Source of the DNA: an uncultured Blautia sp.
Lineage (GTDB): Bacteria; Bacillota; Clostridia; Lachnospirales; Lachnospiraceae
Direction: 5' to 3'
Assembly: GCA_958367245.1 (NCBI GenBank)
Contig: CATXEA010000005.1
Span: 55,713-119,712, forward strand
DNA length: 64,000 nucleotides
The position numbers and the translations under genes are program-made. Below are positions 33,776 to 43,478 of the stretch, piece by piece. Each line of letters begins with the position of its first letter. The first letter of the stretch is position 1. The notes below the pieces were generated by a model. It ran no database searches. It saw only the letters and a list, made by a program, of their open reading frames with translations, and had not been told where the DNA came from.

Positions 33776-36190
33776 TTATTCATCTGAGGTTTTTTGAAAC
33801 TGCTGACGGTACTCACCAAGGGACATACCGAAATATTTTTTGAATCTTGTATAGAAATAATTATTTTTCTCCATACCGATGCGATTCAGAATCTCGGACA
33901 GAGAGAGATTTGTATTTTGAAGATAATATGCCAGTCGCTCCATACGAAGATCCAGAATATACTGAGCCACGGATTTTTGCATATACTGCTTGAAAACCTG
34001 TCCTGTATAGTTGGCAGAAAGTCCGATTTTATCTGCAACAGAACAGAGACAGAGGGCCGGATTGGTATATTCTTCTTCTATGATACGGGCTATTTTCTGA
34101 GCGGTTACGACTGCGTTCTGGTTTTCAGGATCTTTTTTCAAATTTTTGATCGCTTTGCATATGGTTTCAAAAAATTGTCTGATAGATTCCTGGATTTCAT
34201 TACTCGTTTCAGCACCTTCTAAATCGATCAGTAATTTCTTCTGAGCGGATGTCAGAGTACCTTTTAACATAGGATATTTCTCTATCAGCCGTTCATAAAT
34301 ACTGTAAATTAGATAAATGAGCGCAGACTGGATTTCATCGTAATCACAGAGGAAGAGATTTTCCGACGCCTTTTCATAAAGAGAAAAGCTATCCTGAAAA
34401 TTTCCTTCTCCCAAACGGTCAATAAGAGGAAACAGGATTTTTCCGGAAAACTGGAACGGTGCTTCCACGGTTTCTTCTGTGAGATAGGGGCTGATGATCA
34501 CTTCATGACCAAGGCGCATCTTTAACGTTAGAGCGTTTTCCAGATTTTTATATACGGCAGGTAGATTCAAAAGACCCTGAAACAATGTACTGTACGTGAT
34601 GGTCACTGTAAAATGCAGATACCTGGATATATTTTCCTGGATAGAATGAAACAGAGCGTTTAATTCCTCCTCAAAGGTTCTTACGTTTTTGGCGGATTCA
34701 AGATTCATCAGTAATACAAATTTATCGTTGTCACAGCTAAAGGCGTTGCTTCCTGTAACGGAGCCTGCAAGCTCTTCTGTAATATTTACCACTGCAAAAC
34801 GTACAGCCCAGAGTTCTTCAGGGTTCCTTTCCTGTAAAAATTCCTGATACCGGTCAATTTTCAGTACTGCCATACATAGCTTTCGTTCTTTCAAATGGGT
34901 AAGCTGCAAATCTTCCAGTTTTTTATGCAGCATCTGCGGTGCGTCCATATGGCGGTTTGTTACAAGATCATATAAGAATGATTGGGTCATAGAATGGCGA
35001 CTTTTGTTCTGCAAAGTGCGGAGAGCCTGGTTGTTTTCCTGTAGAGAAGCAAGTGAGGAAACAATGGCTTGGAATTCCTTTGGCGCAGAAGAAAAGGTTT
35101 CGGGTGTCACTCCTTTGCTGTTTAGCTGATTCGTAATCGCTTTCATTGGTGTGTTCAGTCGTTTTGCGAAATAACGGCACACAAAAAAAGCGAACAGAAG
35201 GGCTGCCACAAGAATCAGACATCCCCAAAACGCAGAGGAAAGCATATTTTGAAATACGAGAGTGGCTGGAATAAAGTTTACCAGATACCAGCCATTTTCG
35301 TTATCATTGGTGTACGTCTGAAAATATCGGATTCCATCAATCACAGGGAAAGTATTGAATTCCGAAATTTCATTATAGGGCGGTCCGGATTTTATCAGGC
35401 TGCGGACATCCTTTGCGGCAAAAGATTCGTCAAGCACACTGGTAAGATAATTGCCGTTTTCATCCAGAAGAAAGAAACTTGTGGAAGCCCTGGAAGGACG
35501 TTTATCCATGGTACGGATAGAGTTGGTCAGAGTAGAGGCATATACGTTAATTATAATGGTGCTGGAGGTAGTTTCGTTCAAACTGAATTTTTCTGGAAAG
35601 TAGTAGCTGAATAGACGATAGGCTCCGCTTTCCTTATCCTTTTGAGCAGGAATGGGCTGGCCGTATTTTTCACCGTAAAGAGAAGGATTTTTTAGGCGGG
35701 CTACCGTCTCTGAATCCTCAAATTCTTTCAACGGAAGCTGATATCCTGTCTTTGAGGAATATAAAAGATCCCTGTTTCCATTATACAGATAGATACTTTC
35801 GATATAAGGAAGCACCATTAGCTGGCGGTCGATCTCATGGCTTGCAAGAACAGGCGCGGTAGAATTTTCGTCTGTATGAGACAGATAAGCAGAGACACCG
35901 TTGCTTCCCAAAAGAGATACTGCAATCTGATCTACATTTTCGTTCATCAGATCAATGGTATAATTGGTCTGGGACAACAGCTGCTGGTTGTAGCTGCGCG
36001 CTGATTTCACGGCAGAGTCCAGATAATTTCCTGTAAGAAAAATTGCAAGGAGCAGAGTGGAGATTACTGCAGCTGTGAAAAAAGACAACAGAAGCGATGT
36101 GTAAAAGCTTTTGCTGTTCTTTTCAGGGGGGGTGATTTTATGAAATTTATCAAAATGCAGTTTGTGGGGGGTAGGTGTTTCAGAATGCAT
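33776..36190 (-). CDS. Membrane-anchored AraC family regulator with extracellular sensor
   Basis: This is an 804-residue one-component regulator. A first membrane span (residues about 30-52) and a second (about 315-335) enclose an extracellular sensor of roughly 260 residues. A cytoplasmic linker region follows, then a C-terminal AraC double helix-turn-helix (LCLCSVADKIGLSANYTGQVFKQY and LSEILNRIGMEKNNYFYTRFKKYFG). This architecture is typical next to LplABC-type sugar importers in Firmicutes, and one lies directly downstream on the opposite strand. It probably senses the imported oligosaccharide, or its binding protein, outside the cell and activates the plus-strand locus. Confidence 0.9.
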   Translation of the reverse strand: MHSETPTPHKLHFDKFHKITPPEKNSKSFYTSLLLSFFTAAVISTLLLAIFLTGNYLDSAVKSARSYNQQLLSQTNYTIDLMNENVDQIAVSLLGSNGVSAYLSHTDENSTAPVLASHEIDRQLMVLPYIESIYLYNGNRDLLYSSKTGYQLPLKEFEDSETVARLKNPSLYGEKYGQPIPAQKDKESGAYRLFSYYFPEKFSLNETTSSTIIINVYASTLTNSIRTMDKRPSRASTSFFLLDENGNYLTSVLDESFAAKDVRSLIKSGPPYNEISEFNTFPVIDGIRYFQTYTNDNENGWYLVNFIPATLVFQNMLSSAFWGCLILVAALLFAFFVCRYFAKRLNTPMKAITNQLNSKGVTPETFSSAPKEFQAIVSSLASLQENNQALRTLQNKSRHSMTQSFLYDLVTNRHMDAPQMLHKKLEDLQLTHLKERKLCMAVLKIDRYQEFLQERNPEELWAVRFAVVNITEELAGSVTGSNAFSCDNDKFVLLMNLESAKNVRTFEEELNALFHSIQENISRYLHFTVTITYSTLFQGLLNLPAVYKNLENALTLKMRLGHEVIISPYLTEETVEAPFQFSGKILFPLIDRLGEGNFQDSFSLYEKASENLFLCDYDEIQSALIYLIYSIYERLIEKYPMLKGTLTSAQKKLLIDLEGAETSNEIQESIRQFFETICKAIKNLKKDPENQNAVVTAQKIARIIEEEYTNPALCLCSVADKIGLSANYTGQVFKQYMQKSVAQYILDLRMERLAYYLQNTNLSLSEILNRIGMEKNNYFYTRFKKYFGMSLGEYRQQFQKTSDE

Positions 36191-36345
36191 ACATCAAACT
36201 CTCCTATAGTCAAATTGTACAAAAATATATCTTTATTATACGTGAAGATATCCTCTATGTCAATAAATACACTTGTTTTCGCATTTTTGAGAGTTATCTT
36301 CACTTTTCATAGATGTTTTTCCTGTGAAAACAAAGGGAGTAAAAA

Positions 36346-36435
36346 ATGTCTTTGTTGAAAAAGAAAAAGAAAACAGGTAATAATAGGTGCAACAGCAGGA
36401 GCAAAGAAAGGCTTCGAAGACAAAAGGAGGAATAA
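36346..36435 (+). CDS. Possible 29-aa basic leader peptide
   Basis: GGGAG at 36335-36339 stands 6 bases before ATG 36346. The frame encodes MSLLKKKKKTG and an Arg/Lys/Ser-rich remainder, ending at TAA 36433-36435. The stop falls just after the AAGGAGG of the next gene (36424-36430), so translating this peptide would affect ribosome access to that gene. A promoter-like pair, TTGAAA-17-TAATAA (36355-36383), overlaps the peptide; if it is the real promoter, the peptide is not made. No homologue is known to me. Confidence 0.35.
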   Translation: MSLLKKKKKTGNNRCNSRSKERLRRQKEE

Positions 36436-36440
36436 ATAGA

Positions 36441-37667
36441 ATGAAGAAAAACGAACAAGCGCTTCGTATCGGTGTAATTGGGTACGGTGTTCGTATCGAT
36501 ATGCTGATGGATGAATTTGCCGTCCTTCCTTTTAAAGTAAAGGTAACAGCAGTAGCAGACAAAAATCCGGTTCGGGTTCGAGAATTAATGCTGAAGAATG
36601 GTTCCAAGGAAGTACAGCATGAAATGGAGATTGATAAAATAGACGGTCTTTGGAGAAAATCTTCCATGAACCCAGATGAAATTTGTTTTTATGAAAAGGC
36701 TGAAGAAATGTTGGACAGGGAAGAACTGGATGGCGTATTAGTTGGAACTAACTGCAATACCCATACATATTTTGCCAAAATGGTAATGGAAAAAAATCTT
36801 CCCCTGTTTTTAGAAAAACCAGTTGCTGTCAATAGAGATGAATTAGAAATCCTGAAAATGTGTGATGCCAATCCACACGCGCCGGTTGTTGTGTCTTTCC
36901 CATTGCGTGTGACCAGGCTGATCCAGGAAGCAAAACGCATTGTAGACAGCGGTGTAATCGGAAAGATCGATCACATCCAGGCGTTTAATGACGTCAGCTA
37001 TGGATATGTGTATTTTCACGACTGGTACAGAAATGAATCCATTGCTCACGGCTTGTTTTTGCAGAAAGCCACACATGATGTAGATATCCTGAATTATCTC
37101 ACCGGAGAGAAGCCAGTGGAAGTCTGCGCTATGAAATCAAAACAGATTTTTAAAGGCGATATGCCAGAAAAGCTTCGATGCAGTCAGTGCGATCGTACAG
37201 AAGAATGCATGGAAAGTACCTACCATATCATAAACACAAGAAATGATACGCCGAGAAGCGATTATTGCTGCTACGCAAAGGATACAGGCAATGAAGACAG
37301 CGGAAGCATGATCATCCGTTATGAATCTGGCATGCATGCTGTGTATTCCCAGAACTTTTTTGCAAGAAAAGGCGCAGCCAGACGAGGAGCCAGGTTGTAC
37401 GGTTATAAAGGAACTTTGGAATATGATTTCGTAAAAGATGAGATTAAGGTATACGATCATATGAGTGATAAGGTGACAACTATAAAAATGAACGGTTCTT
37501 CTAATGGACACGGAGGCGGGGATTTCCAGCTTGTGAAAAATTTTACAGATCTGATTCGCGGAAAGGAAGAACAGTCTGTTTCTCCTCTTGCAGCTGGTAT
37601 CGAAAGCGCTTCTGTATGTATGGCAGCAAAAGAATCAGCAGAACAGAGTACCTTCCGACTGGTATAA
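36441..37667 (+). CDS. Gfo/Idh/MocA family NAD(P)-dependent sugar dehydrogenase
   Basis: This 408-residue cytoplasmic oxidoreductase has an N-terminal Rossmann fold (RIGVIGYGVRIDML, with an R in the loop), the EKPV motif (residues about 133-136) and a C-terminal alpha/beta domain. CSQCDRTEEC with a second pair near YCCY is an extra Cys-rich insertion seen in some members. Enzymes of this family oxidise or isomerise sugars and inositols. ATG 36441 behind AAGGAGG is used, not the longer frame from 36387. It heads the plus-strand locus immediately before the importer genes, so it probably acts on the sugar brought in by them; the substrate is not predictable. Confidence 0.88.
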   Translation: MKKNEQALRIGVIGYGVRIDMLMDEFAVLPFKVKVTAVADKNPVRVRELMLKNGSKEVQHEMEIDKIDGLWRKSSMNPDEICFYEKAEEMLDREELDGVLVGTNCNTHTYFAKMVMEKNLPLFLEKPVAVNRDELEILKMCDANPHAPVVVSFPLRVTRLIQEAKRIVDSGVIGKIDHIQAFNDVSYGYVYFHDWYRNESIAHGLFLQKATHDVDILNYLTGEKPVEVCAMKSKQIFKGDMPEKLRCSQCDRTEECMESTYHIINTRNDTPRSDYCCYAKDTGNEDSGSMIIRYESGMHAVYSQNFFARKGAARRGARLYGYKGTLEYDFVKDEIKVYDHMSDKVTTIKMNGSSNGHGGGDFQLVKNFTDLIRGKEEQSVSPLAAGIESASVCMAAKESAEQSTFRLV

Positions 37668-37681
37668 GACAGGAGAGAAAA

Positions 37682-38599
37682 ATGAGTAAAAGAAAGAAAA
37701 AATATAAAAAACAGATTCCCTTTTATCTGATGATGGCTCCGGGATTATTTCTTTTAGGACTTCTTTGCTATCTTCCTCTTCCGGGATTGATTGTTGCATT
37801 TAAGGACTACAATCCCATTCAGGGAATTCTGGGAAGCGAGTGGATGAGTCCCTGGTATAAAAATTTTGAATTCTTTTTTAAATCGGATTCTGCAAAGACA
37901 GTAACCTTTAATACTTTGTTTTATAATCTTTTGGAAGCCGTGCTTGTAACGGTAGGGGCAATCGCCATTGCGATTCTTTTAAATGAAGTGAAGAACAGAT
38001 ACCTTTCCGGTATATACAAAGGTGCAATACTGATCCCGACTTTTTTATCATGGGTTGTAATCCAGTATATTTTGTTCAGCTTTTTAAGCGTGGACAGAGG
38101 AATTGTAAATAACATGCTGGGAGAGGAAATTTACTGGTACAGTGAACCGGGATATTGGCGAATCATCATGCCTCTTGCCTATGTATGGAAAAACATTGGA
38201 TATTATTCTGTCCTATATGTAGCGGCTATCGCTGGAATAAATACAGATTATTATGAGGCGGCGCAGCTTGACGGAGCCACTAAATGGCAGCAGATTCGAT
38301 ATATTACCCTTCCGTTGATTCGACCGACAGTCATTGTTCTGTCTCTGCTCTGGGTTGGAAAACTGTTTAACGGCGGTCTGGGAGATTGGAATGGTTTTTA
38401 CACTCTGCCAAATGATGCAGGCGCATTATATGCGGCGACGGATGTGATTGATACCTATGTTTACCGTTCATTAAGTACCATTGGCGATTACGGTATGTCG
38501 GCGGCTGTTGGATTATATCAGTCCATTGTGGGATTTGTTCTTGTTCTGATATCCAACACGATTATCAAAAAAGTTGATCCGGACAGCGCATTATTCTAG
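37682..38599 (+). CDS. Sugar ABC importer permease, LplB type
   Basis: This 305-residue permease of the carbohydrate-uptake class (MalF/LplB-like) has a basic N-terminus (MSKRKKKYKKQ), six spans, and the cytoplasmic coupling loop EAAQLDGATKWQQIRYITLPLI (EAA motif). ATG 37682 behind AGGAGAG is the start; the longer frame from 37616 overlaps the dehydrogenase gene. It pairs with the next permease and the binding protein. No ATPase gene is in the cluster, so it must use a shared MsmX-like ATPase made elsewhere. Confidence 0.93.
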   Translation: MSKRKKKYKKQIPFYLMMAPGLFLLGLLCYLPLPGLIVAFKDYNPIQGILGSEWMSPWYKNFEFFFKSDSAKTVTFNTLFYNLLEAVLVTVGAIAIAILLNEVKNRYLSGIYKGAILIPTFLSWVVIQYILFSFLSVDRGIVNNMLGEEIYWYSEPGYWRIIMPLAYVWKNIGYYSVLYVAAIAGINTDYYEAAQLDGATKWQQIRYITLPLIRPTVIVLSLLWVGKLFNGGLGDWNGFYTLPNDAGALYAATDVIDTYVYRSLSTIGDYGMSAAVGLYQSIVGFVLVLISNTIIKKVDPDSALF

Positions 38600-38608
38600 G
38601 AGGAAGCA

Positions 38609-39499
38609 ATGAAAAAAAAGAAAGCCCATATTTTATCAAAAACACTACTACATCTTGTATTTATTGCATTGGCGCTGTGCTGTATTCTTCCTTTGATTCT
38701 TGTCGTGGGAATATCTTTCACAGATGAAGCCACGCTGATGAGTGAAGGATACCACTTTATTCCAAGAAAATTTAGCCTGGAAGCATACAAATATGTATTT
38801 ACCGGCGCTGCCTCTGTATTACGGGCATACGCAATTACAATTTTTGTCACGGTTGTAGGAACTGCATGTCATCTTTTGTTTATGTCCATGTTGGCCTATG
38901 CCCTGACAAGAGAGGAAGTTACTGCAAGAAACAAAATTTCCCTGCTGGTTTACATTCCAGTATTGTTTAATGGAGGTCTGGTTCCTTATTATATGCTTAT
39001 GACAAGATACCTTCATTTAAAAAATACTATTTGGGTATTGATTCTTGTGCAGCTTGTGTCGGCAGTCAATGTGCTGATTATGAAGAATTTTTTCCGGACG
39101 ATTCCCCAGTCTCTCATTGAGTCTGCAAGAATCGATGGTTCCGGAGAGTTTCGGACATTCTTCTCCATTGTATTGCCTTTGTCTACCCCATCTCTGGCAA
39201 GCATTGGCCTTTTTGTAGCTATTGCTTACTGGAATGACTGGATGACCTGTTCTCTTTATATTGAGACACCGAAGCTTCACACACTGCAGTATCTGCTTCA
39301 GTCACTGATGAACAACATCGGTTATCTGCAGGCAAATGCAGGTGCTTCCCATTCCATGGAACAGGCAATTTTATCTCTGCCTAATGAAGGCGCGCGGATG
39401 GCAACCTGTGTACTTGCCATTGGACCTATCATTTTCCTGTACCCATTCCTGCAGAAATACTTTGCAAAGGGTCTTACCATCGGTGCAGTGAAAGAGTGA
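38609..39499 (+). CDS. Sugar ABC importer permease, LplC/YtcP type
   Basis: This 296-residue second permease of the importer has six hydrophobic spans and the EAA-type coupling loop (LIESARIDGSGEFRTFFSIVLPLSTP). It begins 9 bases after LplB ends, with AGGAGG before ATG 38609. LplB/LplC-type permeases in gut Firmicutes move oligosaccharides, often plant or host glycan pieces, so the accompanying cytoplasmic glycosidases fit well. Confidence 0.93.
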   Translation: MKKKKAHILSKTLLHLVFIALALCCILPLILVVGISFTDEATLMSEGYHFIPRKFSLEAYKYVFTGAASVLRAYAITIFVTVVGTACHLLFMSMLAYALTREEVTARNKISLLVYIPVLFNGGLVPYYMLMTRYLHLKNTIWVLILVQLVSAVNVLIMKNFFRTIPQSLIESARIDGSGEFRTFFSIVLPLSTPSLASIGLFVAIAYWNDWMTCSLYIETPKLHTLQYLLQSLMNNIGYLQANAGASHSMEQAILSLPNEGARMATCVLAIGPIIFLYPFLQKYFAKGLTIGAVKE

Positions 39500-39571
39500 G
39501 GATCGTGCATTTATCCGTCGATGAAAGGCGGTTAAAGAATACAAAACCAAAACTTAAAGGAGGATTTTGAA

Positions 39572-41119
39572 ATGAAGAAAAAACGAATGATGGCTTTATT
39601 GCTTGCCGGCGTGCTGACGGGAAGCATGATAAGTGGAACCTGTATGGAGGTTCAGGCAGGTGAGAAACCGGTGGAGCTTTCCTTTTATATGATGAACAGT
39701 CCTGTAAATGATCAGGAACGTATCATGGAGAAAGCAAACAAAATTATTGAGGAAAAAATTGGCGCACATCTGAATCTAATTATGGTTGATGGGTCTAGCT
39801 ATGCAGAAAAAATGAATCTGATGATCAATTCCGGTGATCCTTGGGATCTTTGCTTTACCGCTCACTGGGGCGGCATCAATTTCTATGAAAATGCAAAAAA
39901 AGGCGCTTATGCAGATTTAACCGAGCTTCTTCCAGAACTGGCTCCAGAAACTTATGCCAGAATTCCAGAAGGATTGTGGGATGGCGTTAAAGTCGATGAT
40001 AAAATTTATGCTTCTGTAAATTATCAACAGTGGGGATCTGCTTCCAGAAGCGGTTTTAAATTCCGTAAAGACATTGCCGACGAGGTAGGTTTTGACTGGG
40101 AATCTTTAAAAGGAAAACCCACCCTTGAAATTCTGGATGCAACCGGAGATTTCATTGGAAAGGCTTTGGAAAAACATCCGGATATGATTGGATGGGAAAC
40201 ATCTTCAACAATGAGTTTCTTTGCAGATTCCCCACTCCACTGGGATATGGAAGAAGTGGGAGATATCAAAACACCAGGATGGATTCGTTATGAAGACCCG
40301 GATACCGTCATCAACCAGTTTGAAACAGAAGAATTTATGGAATACTGTAAGATTATGCGCGATTGGTACGAAAAAGGTTATGTAAGAAAAGATGGCGCAA
40401 CGGTAAAAGATACTTCTCCAGACAGAAAAGCTGCAAAATTTATCGCAGAGCAGACAACCGGATGGCCGGATTCTGTGGATTTTCCAGGAAATCCAGATGC
40501 TGAAAAGATGAGCATGACAACACCAGATATTGCGCCGGCAGTCAGCGTTTCCAACACAAGAACTGTTCTGAAAGCAGGTGCAGGTCCTAATGCGGCCATT
40601 GCAGTCAGCTCTCAGTCACCAAATATTGAAAAAGCAGTGGAACTGATTGAACTGCTTAACACAGACGATGAGCTGTACATGCTGCTCACTCAGGGAGAAG
40701 AAGGAGTAGACTATGTATACGATGAAGAAGGAAACTACAGTTTGGTAGATGGAAAATACAATTTCAACTACAACGAATGGCAGATTGGTCAGTCCTACAG
40801 CCCGGATTTCTCACGTGCTTTGTACAGCAAAAATGAAGCAGGAGACAAACAGAAGGAATCTCAGACTATTGTTTTTGAGGCAGACAAAACAGCAGAAGTT
40901 TCTCCGCTGACAGGATTTGTTTTTGACCAGTCTCCTGTAAAAACGCAGATTGCAAATTGCGCATCCATTATTAATGAGATGGTTCCGGCATTAAGCAGCG
41001 GATCTATTGATCCGGAAAAATCAGTTCCTCAGTTTTTGGAAAGACTGGAAGGTGCTGGAGTGAACGATATTATTGCAGAAAAACAGGCGCAGTTAGACAA
41101 CTGGAAAGCCGGAAAATAA
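39572..41119 (+). CDS. Extracellular oligosaccharide-binding protein of ABC importer
   Basis: This 515-residue secreted solute-binding protein has an N-terminal signal (MKKKRMMALLLAGVLTGSMI) followed by a possible processing site near VQAGE. There is a cysteine at SGTC, but the preceding residues do not fit a normal lipobox, so anchoring as a lipoprotein is doubtful. The mature part has the family-1-like fold of large oligosaccharide binders (NKIIEEKIGAHLNLIMVDG, NSGDPWDLCFTAHWGG). It is the third importer gene and is followed by a strong terminator, so it is likely the most abundant product of the unit. Confidence 0.9.
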   Translation: MKKKRMMALLLAGVLTGSMISGTCMEVQAGEKPVELSFYMMNSPVNDQERIMEKANKIIEEKIGAHLNLIMVDGSSYAEKMNLMINSGDPWDLCFTAHWGGINFYENAKKGAYADLTELLPELAPETYARIPEGLWDGVKVDDKIYASVNYQQWGSASRSGFKFRKDIADEVGFDWESLKGKPTLEILDATGDFIGKALEKHPDMIGWETSSTMSFFADSPLHWDMEEVGDIKTPGWIRYEDPDTVINQFETEEFMEYCKIMRDWYEKGYVRKDGATVKDTSPDRKAAKFIAEQTTGWPDSVDFPGNPDAEKMSMTTPDIAPAVSVSNTRTVLKAGAGPNAAIAVSSQSPNIEKAVELIELLNTDDELYMLLTQGEEGVDYVYDEEGNYSLVDGKYNFNYNEWQIGQSYSPDFSRALYSKNEAGDKQKESQTIVFEADKTAEVSPLTGFVFDQSPVKTQIANCASIINEMVPALSSGSIDPEKSVPQFLERLEGAGVNDIIAEKQAQLDNWKAGK

Positions 41120-41156
41120 TTACAGTATCAAATGCAGACCTATACATGAACCTCCG

Positions 41157-41184
41157 AAAAGAGAGTGCTTTGGCACTCTCTTTT
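41157..41184 (+). terminator. Terminator after the importer genes
   Basis: GAGAGTGC (41161-41168) pairs with GCACTCTC (41173-41180), loop TTTG, extended by AAAA/TTTT. It separates the importer from the glycosidase-methyltransferase genes, or lets only part of the transcripts through. Confidence 0.9.
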
Positions 41185-41252
41185 GTAAAAAAGGGAAAGT
41201 TATAGGCTGTACAGGTCATAAATAAAAGGAAACTTACAGATAGGAGAATTCC

Positions 41253-43478
41253 ATGGACAAACAGATTATTTTAAAACAATATAAGGCCAGTGTTCCTGTC
41301 AAAGAGGAACGCTGGATTCCAGACGAAAAAGCAGAGCAGATTAAGAATCTGTCAGAATTTCCAGTCAGAATTTATTATAAACAGGACAGAGATACTATCG
41401 TTTTGGAAGCCGAAATGTTAAATCCTTTTCCGGAACCGATTTCCCTTTCTCTGGAATATGAAAAGAAAAACTGGAAAAAAACAGAATACGTCTTTTTTCC
41501 AGGAGCTGTGTACGATGGAAACCGTATGGAAAGCAAAAAAATCCCATATCCTCCTTATCATATTGGCAAAACAGATGAAAAATGGGATATGGTGATCACA
41601 GATATTCCACATCTTGAAAAGGAACACGATTCCTCAATCCATTTCCGCTCCGGGGATATGGCCACTCCGGCAATGGGGTACTTTGACAAAGAAAAGAAGG
41701 AAGGGGAATTTCTTCTTGCAGCCCATGAAATCAATGGACATTACACGGGCTTTTCTGTGGAGGAAAAAAAGGACTCTGCTTTGTTTACGATTTCTGTTCC
41801 AGCAGTGCGGGAAGAAAAAAAATATTTCTTTGGGGAACTTTTGGATGGCTCCGGTTTTTTTCCAACCAGCGAATTCCCTTCCGACGATGAGGGGATGATC
41901 CTGAAAGCTGGGGAACGTGTTCGTCTGGAAATTAAAAAATACTGTATTTTGGCAGATCGAATTCCTTCCTATATAAAAGAATGTAATTCTTTACGGGAGG
42001 AAATGGAAAAAGGATGTGAGTTTTATAGTATCCCTTTTTCTACTGCCTATGACGCTGTCAAGGAAAAGTATCTCAAATATAACTTTACTGACGAAGGCTA
42101 TTATCGAGTGGGAACGGAAAATGAAGCGCCTCCTTCCTACTGGCAGGCAGGCTGGGTCGGCGGAGGCATGAATACCTGTTCCTTCTTAAGAGAAGATCAG
42201 GGGACAGCAAGAGAGCAGTCTCTTTCCACTCTGCGTTTTATTGCAGAGAAACTTCAGAAGAAAAACGGCTGGTATGTGCCTATGTATGCAAAGGGGAAAT
42301 ATTACGGTGATAATTTCCAGGATGATGGCTGCACCATTGCCCTTGTGCGTAAAAACGGAGATATGCTGTATTTTCTATTAAAACAGGCAATGGAATTATC
42401 CCCGTCTATCCCTGAAGAAGCAGAAGTAAAAGAGATTCTGGAAGAAAGCCTTAAAAAACAGACGGAGGCTTTTGTTCGGTTCTTTAAGAAGAACGAGGAA
42501 CTGGGCCAGTTCATTGATATGGACAGAGAGGAACTTCTGGAAGGCGGAACTGCCTGCGGTGCAGTGGTTCCGGCAGCCCTTGCCCTTGGATATGAATATT
42601 TTGGAAAACAGGAATATCTGGAAACCGCAGAGGCCCTTGGCGAAATCTATCTCAGGGAGTGTCTGGAAACAGGCATCTTAAACGGAGGACCGGGGGAAAT
42701 CTGCCAGGCACCAGACAGTGAATCTGCCTTTGCTTTTCTGGAATCCTGCGTACAGCTTTATGAGACAACAAAGAAAGAAAAGTGGCTTGCTGCAGCAAAA
42801 GATGTCTTTGAGATTGCTGTTACCTGGGTAATGAGCTACGACTTCCATATGCCCGAGACGAGCACAGCCGCTAAACTTCATGCTCACACAAGAGGAACGG
42901 TATTTGCCAATGCCCAGAATAAACATTCAGCGCCTGGAATCTGTACGCATTCCGGAAACTCCATGCTGAAACTGTACCGTTTTACAGGAGATGAGAAATA
43001 TCTTGTCTGGATGAGCCGCATCAGTCATGCGCTTTCCCAGTTTGTATCCTTGCCGGATAGACCGATTTATACCCTTGCAGGGAAAAATCTGCCCTCTGGA
43101 TATTTCAATGAACGGGTACAGACAAGCGATTGGGAAGGGAAGGAAACCATAGGAGAGTTTCTCTACGGTTCCAACTGGCCGGAAGTGACTATGCTTCTGA
43201 CCTATACAGAAATCCCGGGAATTTATGTCAATACTGGGACAGGCGTTCTCTGGTGCGCAGACCATGTAAAAGCAGAGCTTTTGGATGTGAGAGAGAACGG
43301 TGTTCTTCTGAAGGTTTCCAATCCTACCGCCTATGATGCCAGAGTACAGATTCTGGCAGAAAAAGAATGCGCGGCAAAGCTTGGACATAACTATTATCAG
43401 GATATGACAGAAATTAAGATTCATGCAGGAGAAGAAGTTGTCTGTTTGTGTAAACTGAGAGGGGGAAGCCATAAATGA
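41253..43478 (+). CDS. Six-hairpin glycosidase-like protein (uncharacterised)
   Basis: This is a 741-residue cytoplasmic protein. The first roughly 260 residues are beta-rich (FPVRIYYKQDRDTIVLEAEML). The middle (about 270-630) is an all-helical (alpha/alpha)6 barrel with repeats of aromatic and acidic residues (GWVGGGMNTCSFLREDQG, GTACGAVVPAALALGYEYFG, ILNGGPGEICQAPDSES), as in six-hairpin glycosidases. The C-terminus is a small beta domain. I cannot assign a GH family or catalytic pair. Its 3' end overlaps a URO-D methyltransferase gene (stop/start overlap at 43475-43478), so the two are made together. Likely role: hydrolysis or lysis of an imported glycan. Confidence 0.65.
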   Translation: MDKQIILKQYKASVPVKEERWIPDEKAEQIKNLSEFPVRIYYKQDRDTIVLEAEMLNPFPEPISLSLEYEKKNWKKTEYVFFPGAVYDGNRMESKKIPYPPYHIGKTDEKWDMVITDIPHLEKEHDSSIHFRSGDMATPAMGYFDKEKKEGEFLLAAHEINGHYTGFSVEEKKDSALFTISVPAVREEKKYFFGELLDGSGFFPTSEFPSDDEGMILKAGERVRLEIKKYCILADRIPSYIKECNSLREEMEKGCEFYSIPFSTAYDAVKEKYLKYNFTDEGYYRVGTENEAPPSYWQAGWVGGGMNTCSFLREDQGTAREQSLSTLRFIAEKLQKKNGWYVPMYAKGKYYGDNFQDDGCTIALVRKNGDMLYFLLKQAMELSPSIPEEAEVKEILEESLKKQTEAFVRFFKKNEELGQFIDMDREELLEGGTACGAVVPAALALGYEYFGKQEYLETAEALGEIYLRECLETGILNGGPGEICQAPDSESAFAFLESCVQLYETTKKEKWLAAAKDVFEIAVTWVMSYDFHMPETSTAAKLHAHTRGTVFANAQNKHSAPGICTHSGNSMLKLYRFTGDEKYLVWMSRISHALSQFVSLPDRPIYTLAGKNLPSGYFNERVQTSDWEGKETIGEFLYGSNWPEVTMLLTYTEIPGIYVNTGTGVLWCADHVKAELLDVRENGVLLKVSNPTAYDARVQILAEKECAAKLGHNYYQDMTEIKIHAGEEVVCLCKLRGGSHK

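Noticed and set aside
37597..37612. CGAAAGCGCTTCTG, similar to a CcpA catabolite-repression site
   Set aside because: It lies inside the coding sequence of the dehydrogenase and matches the consensus imperfectly; chance similarity is likely.
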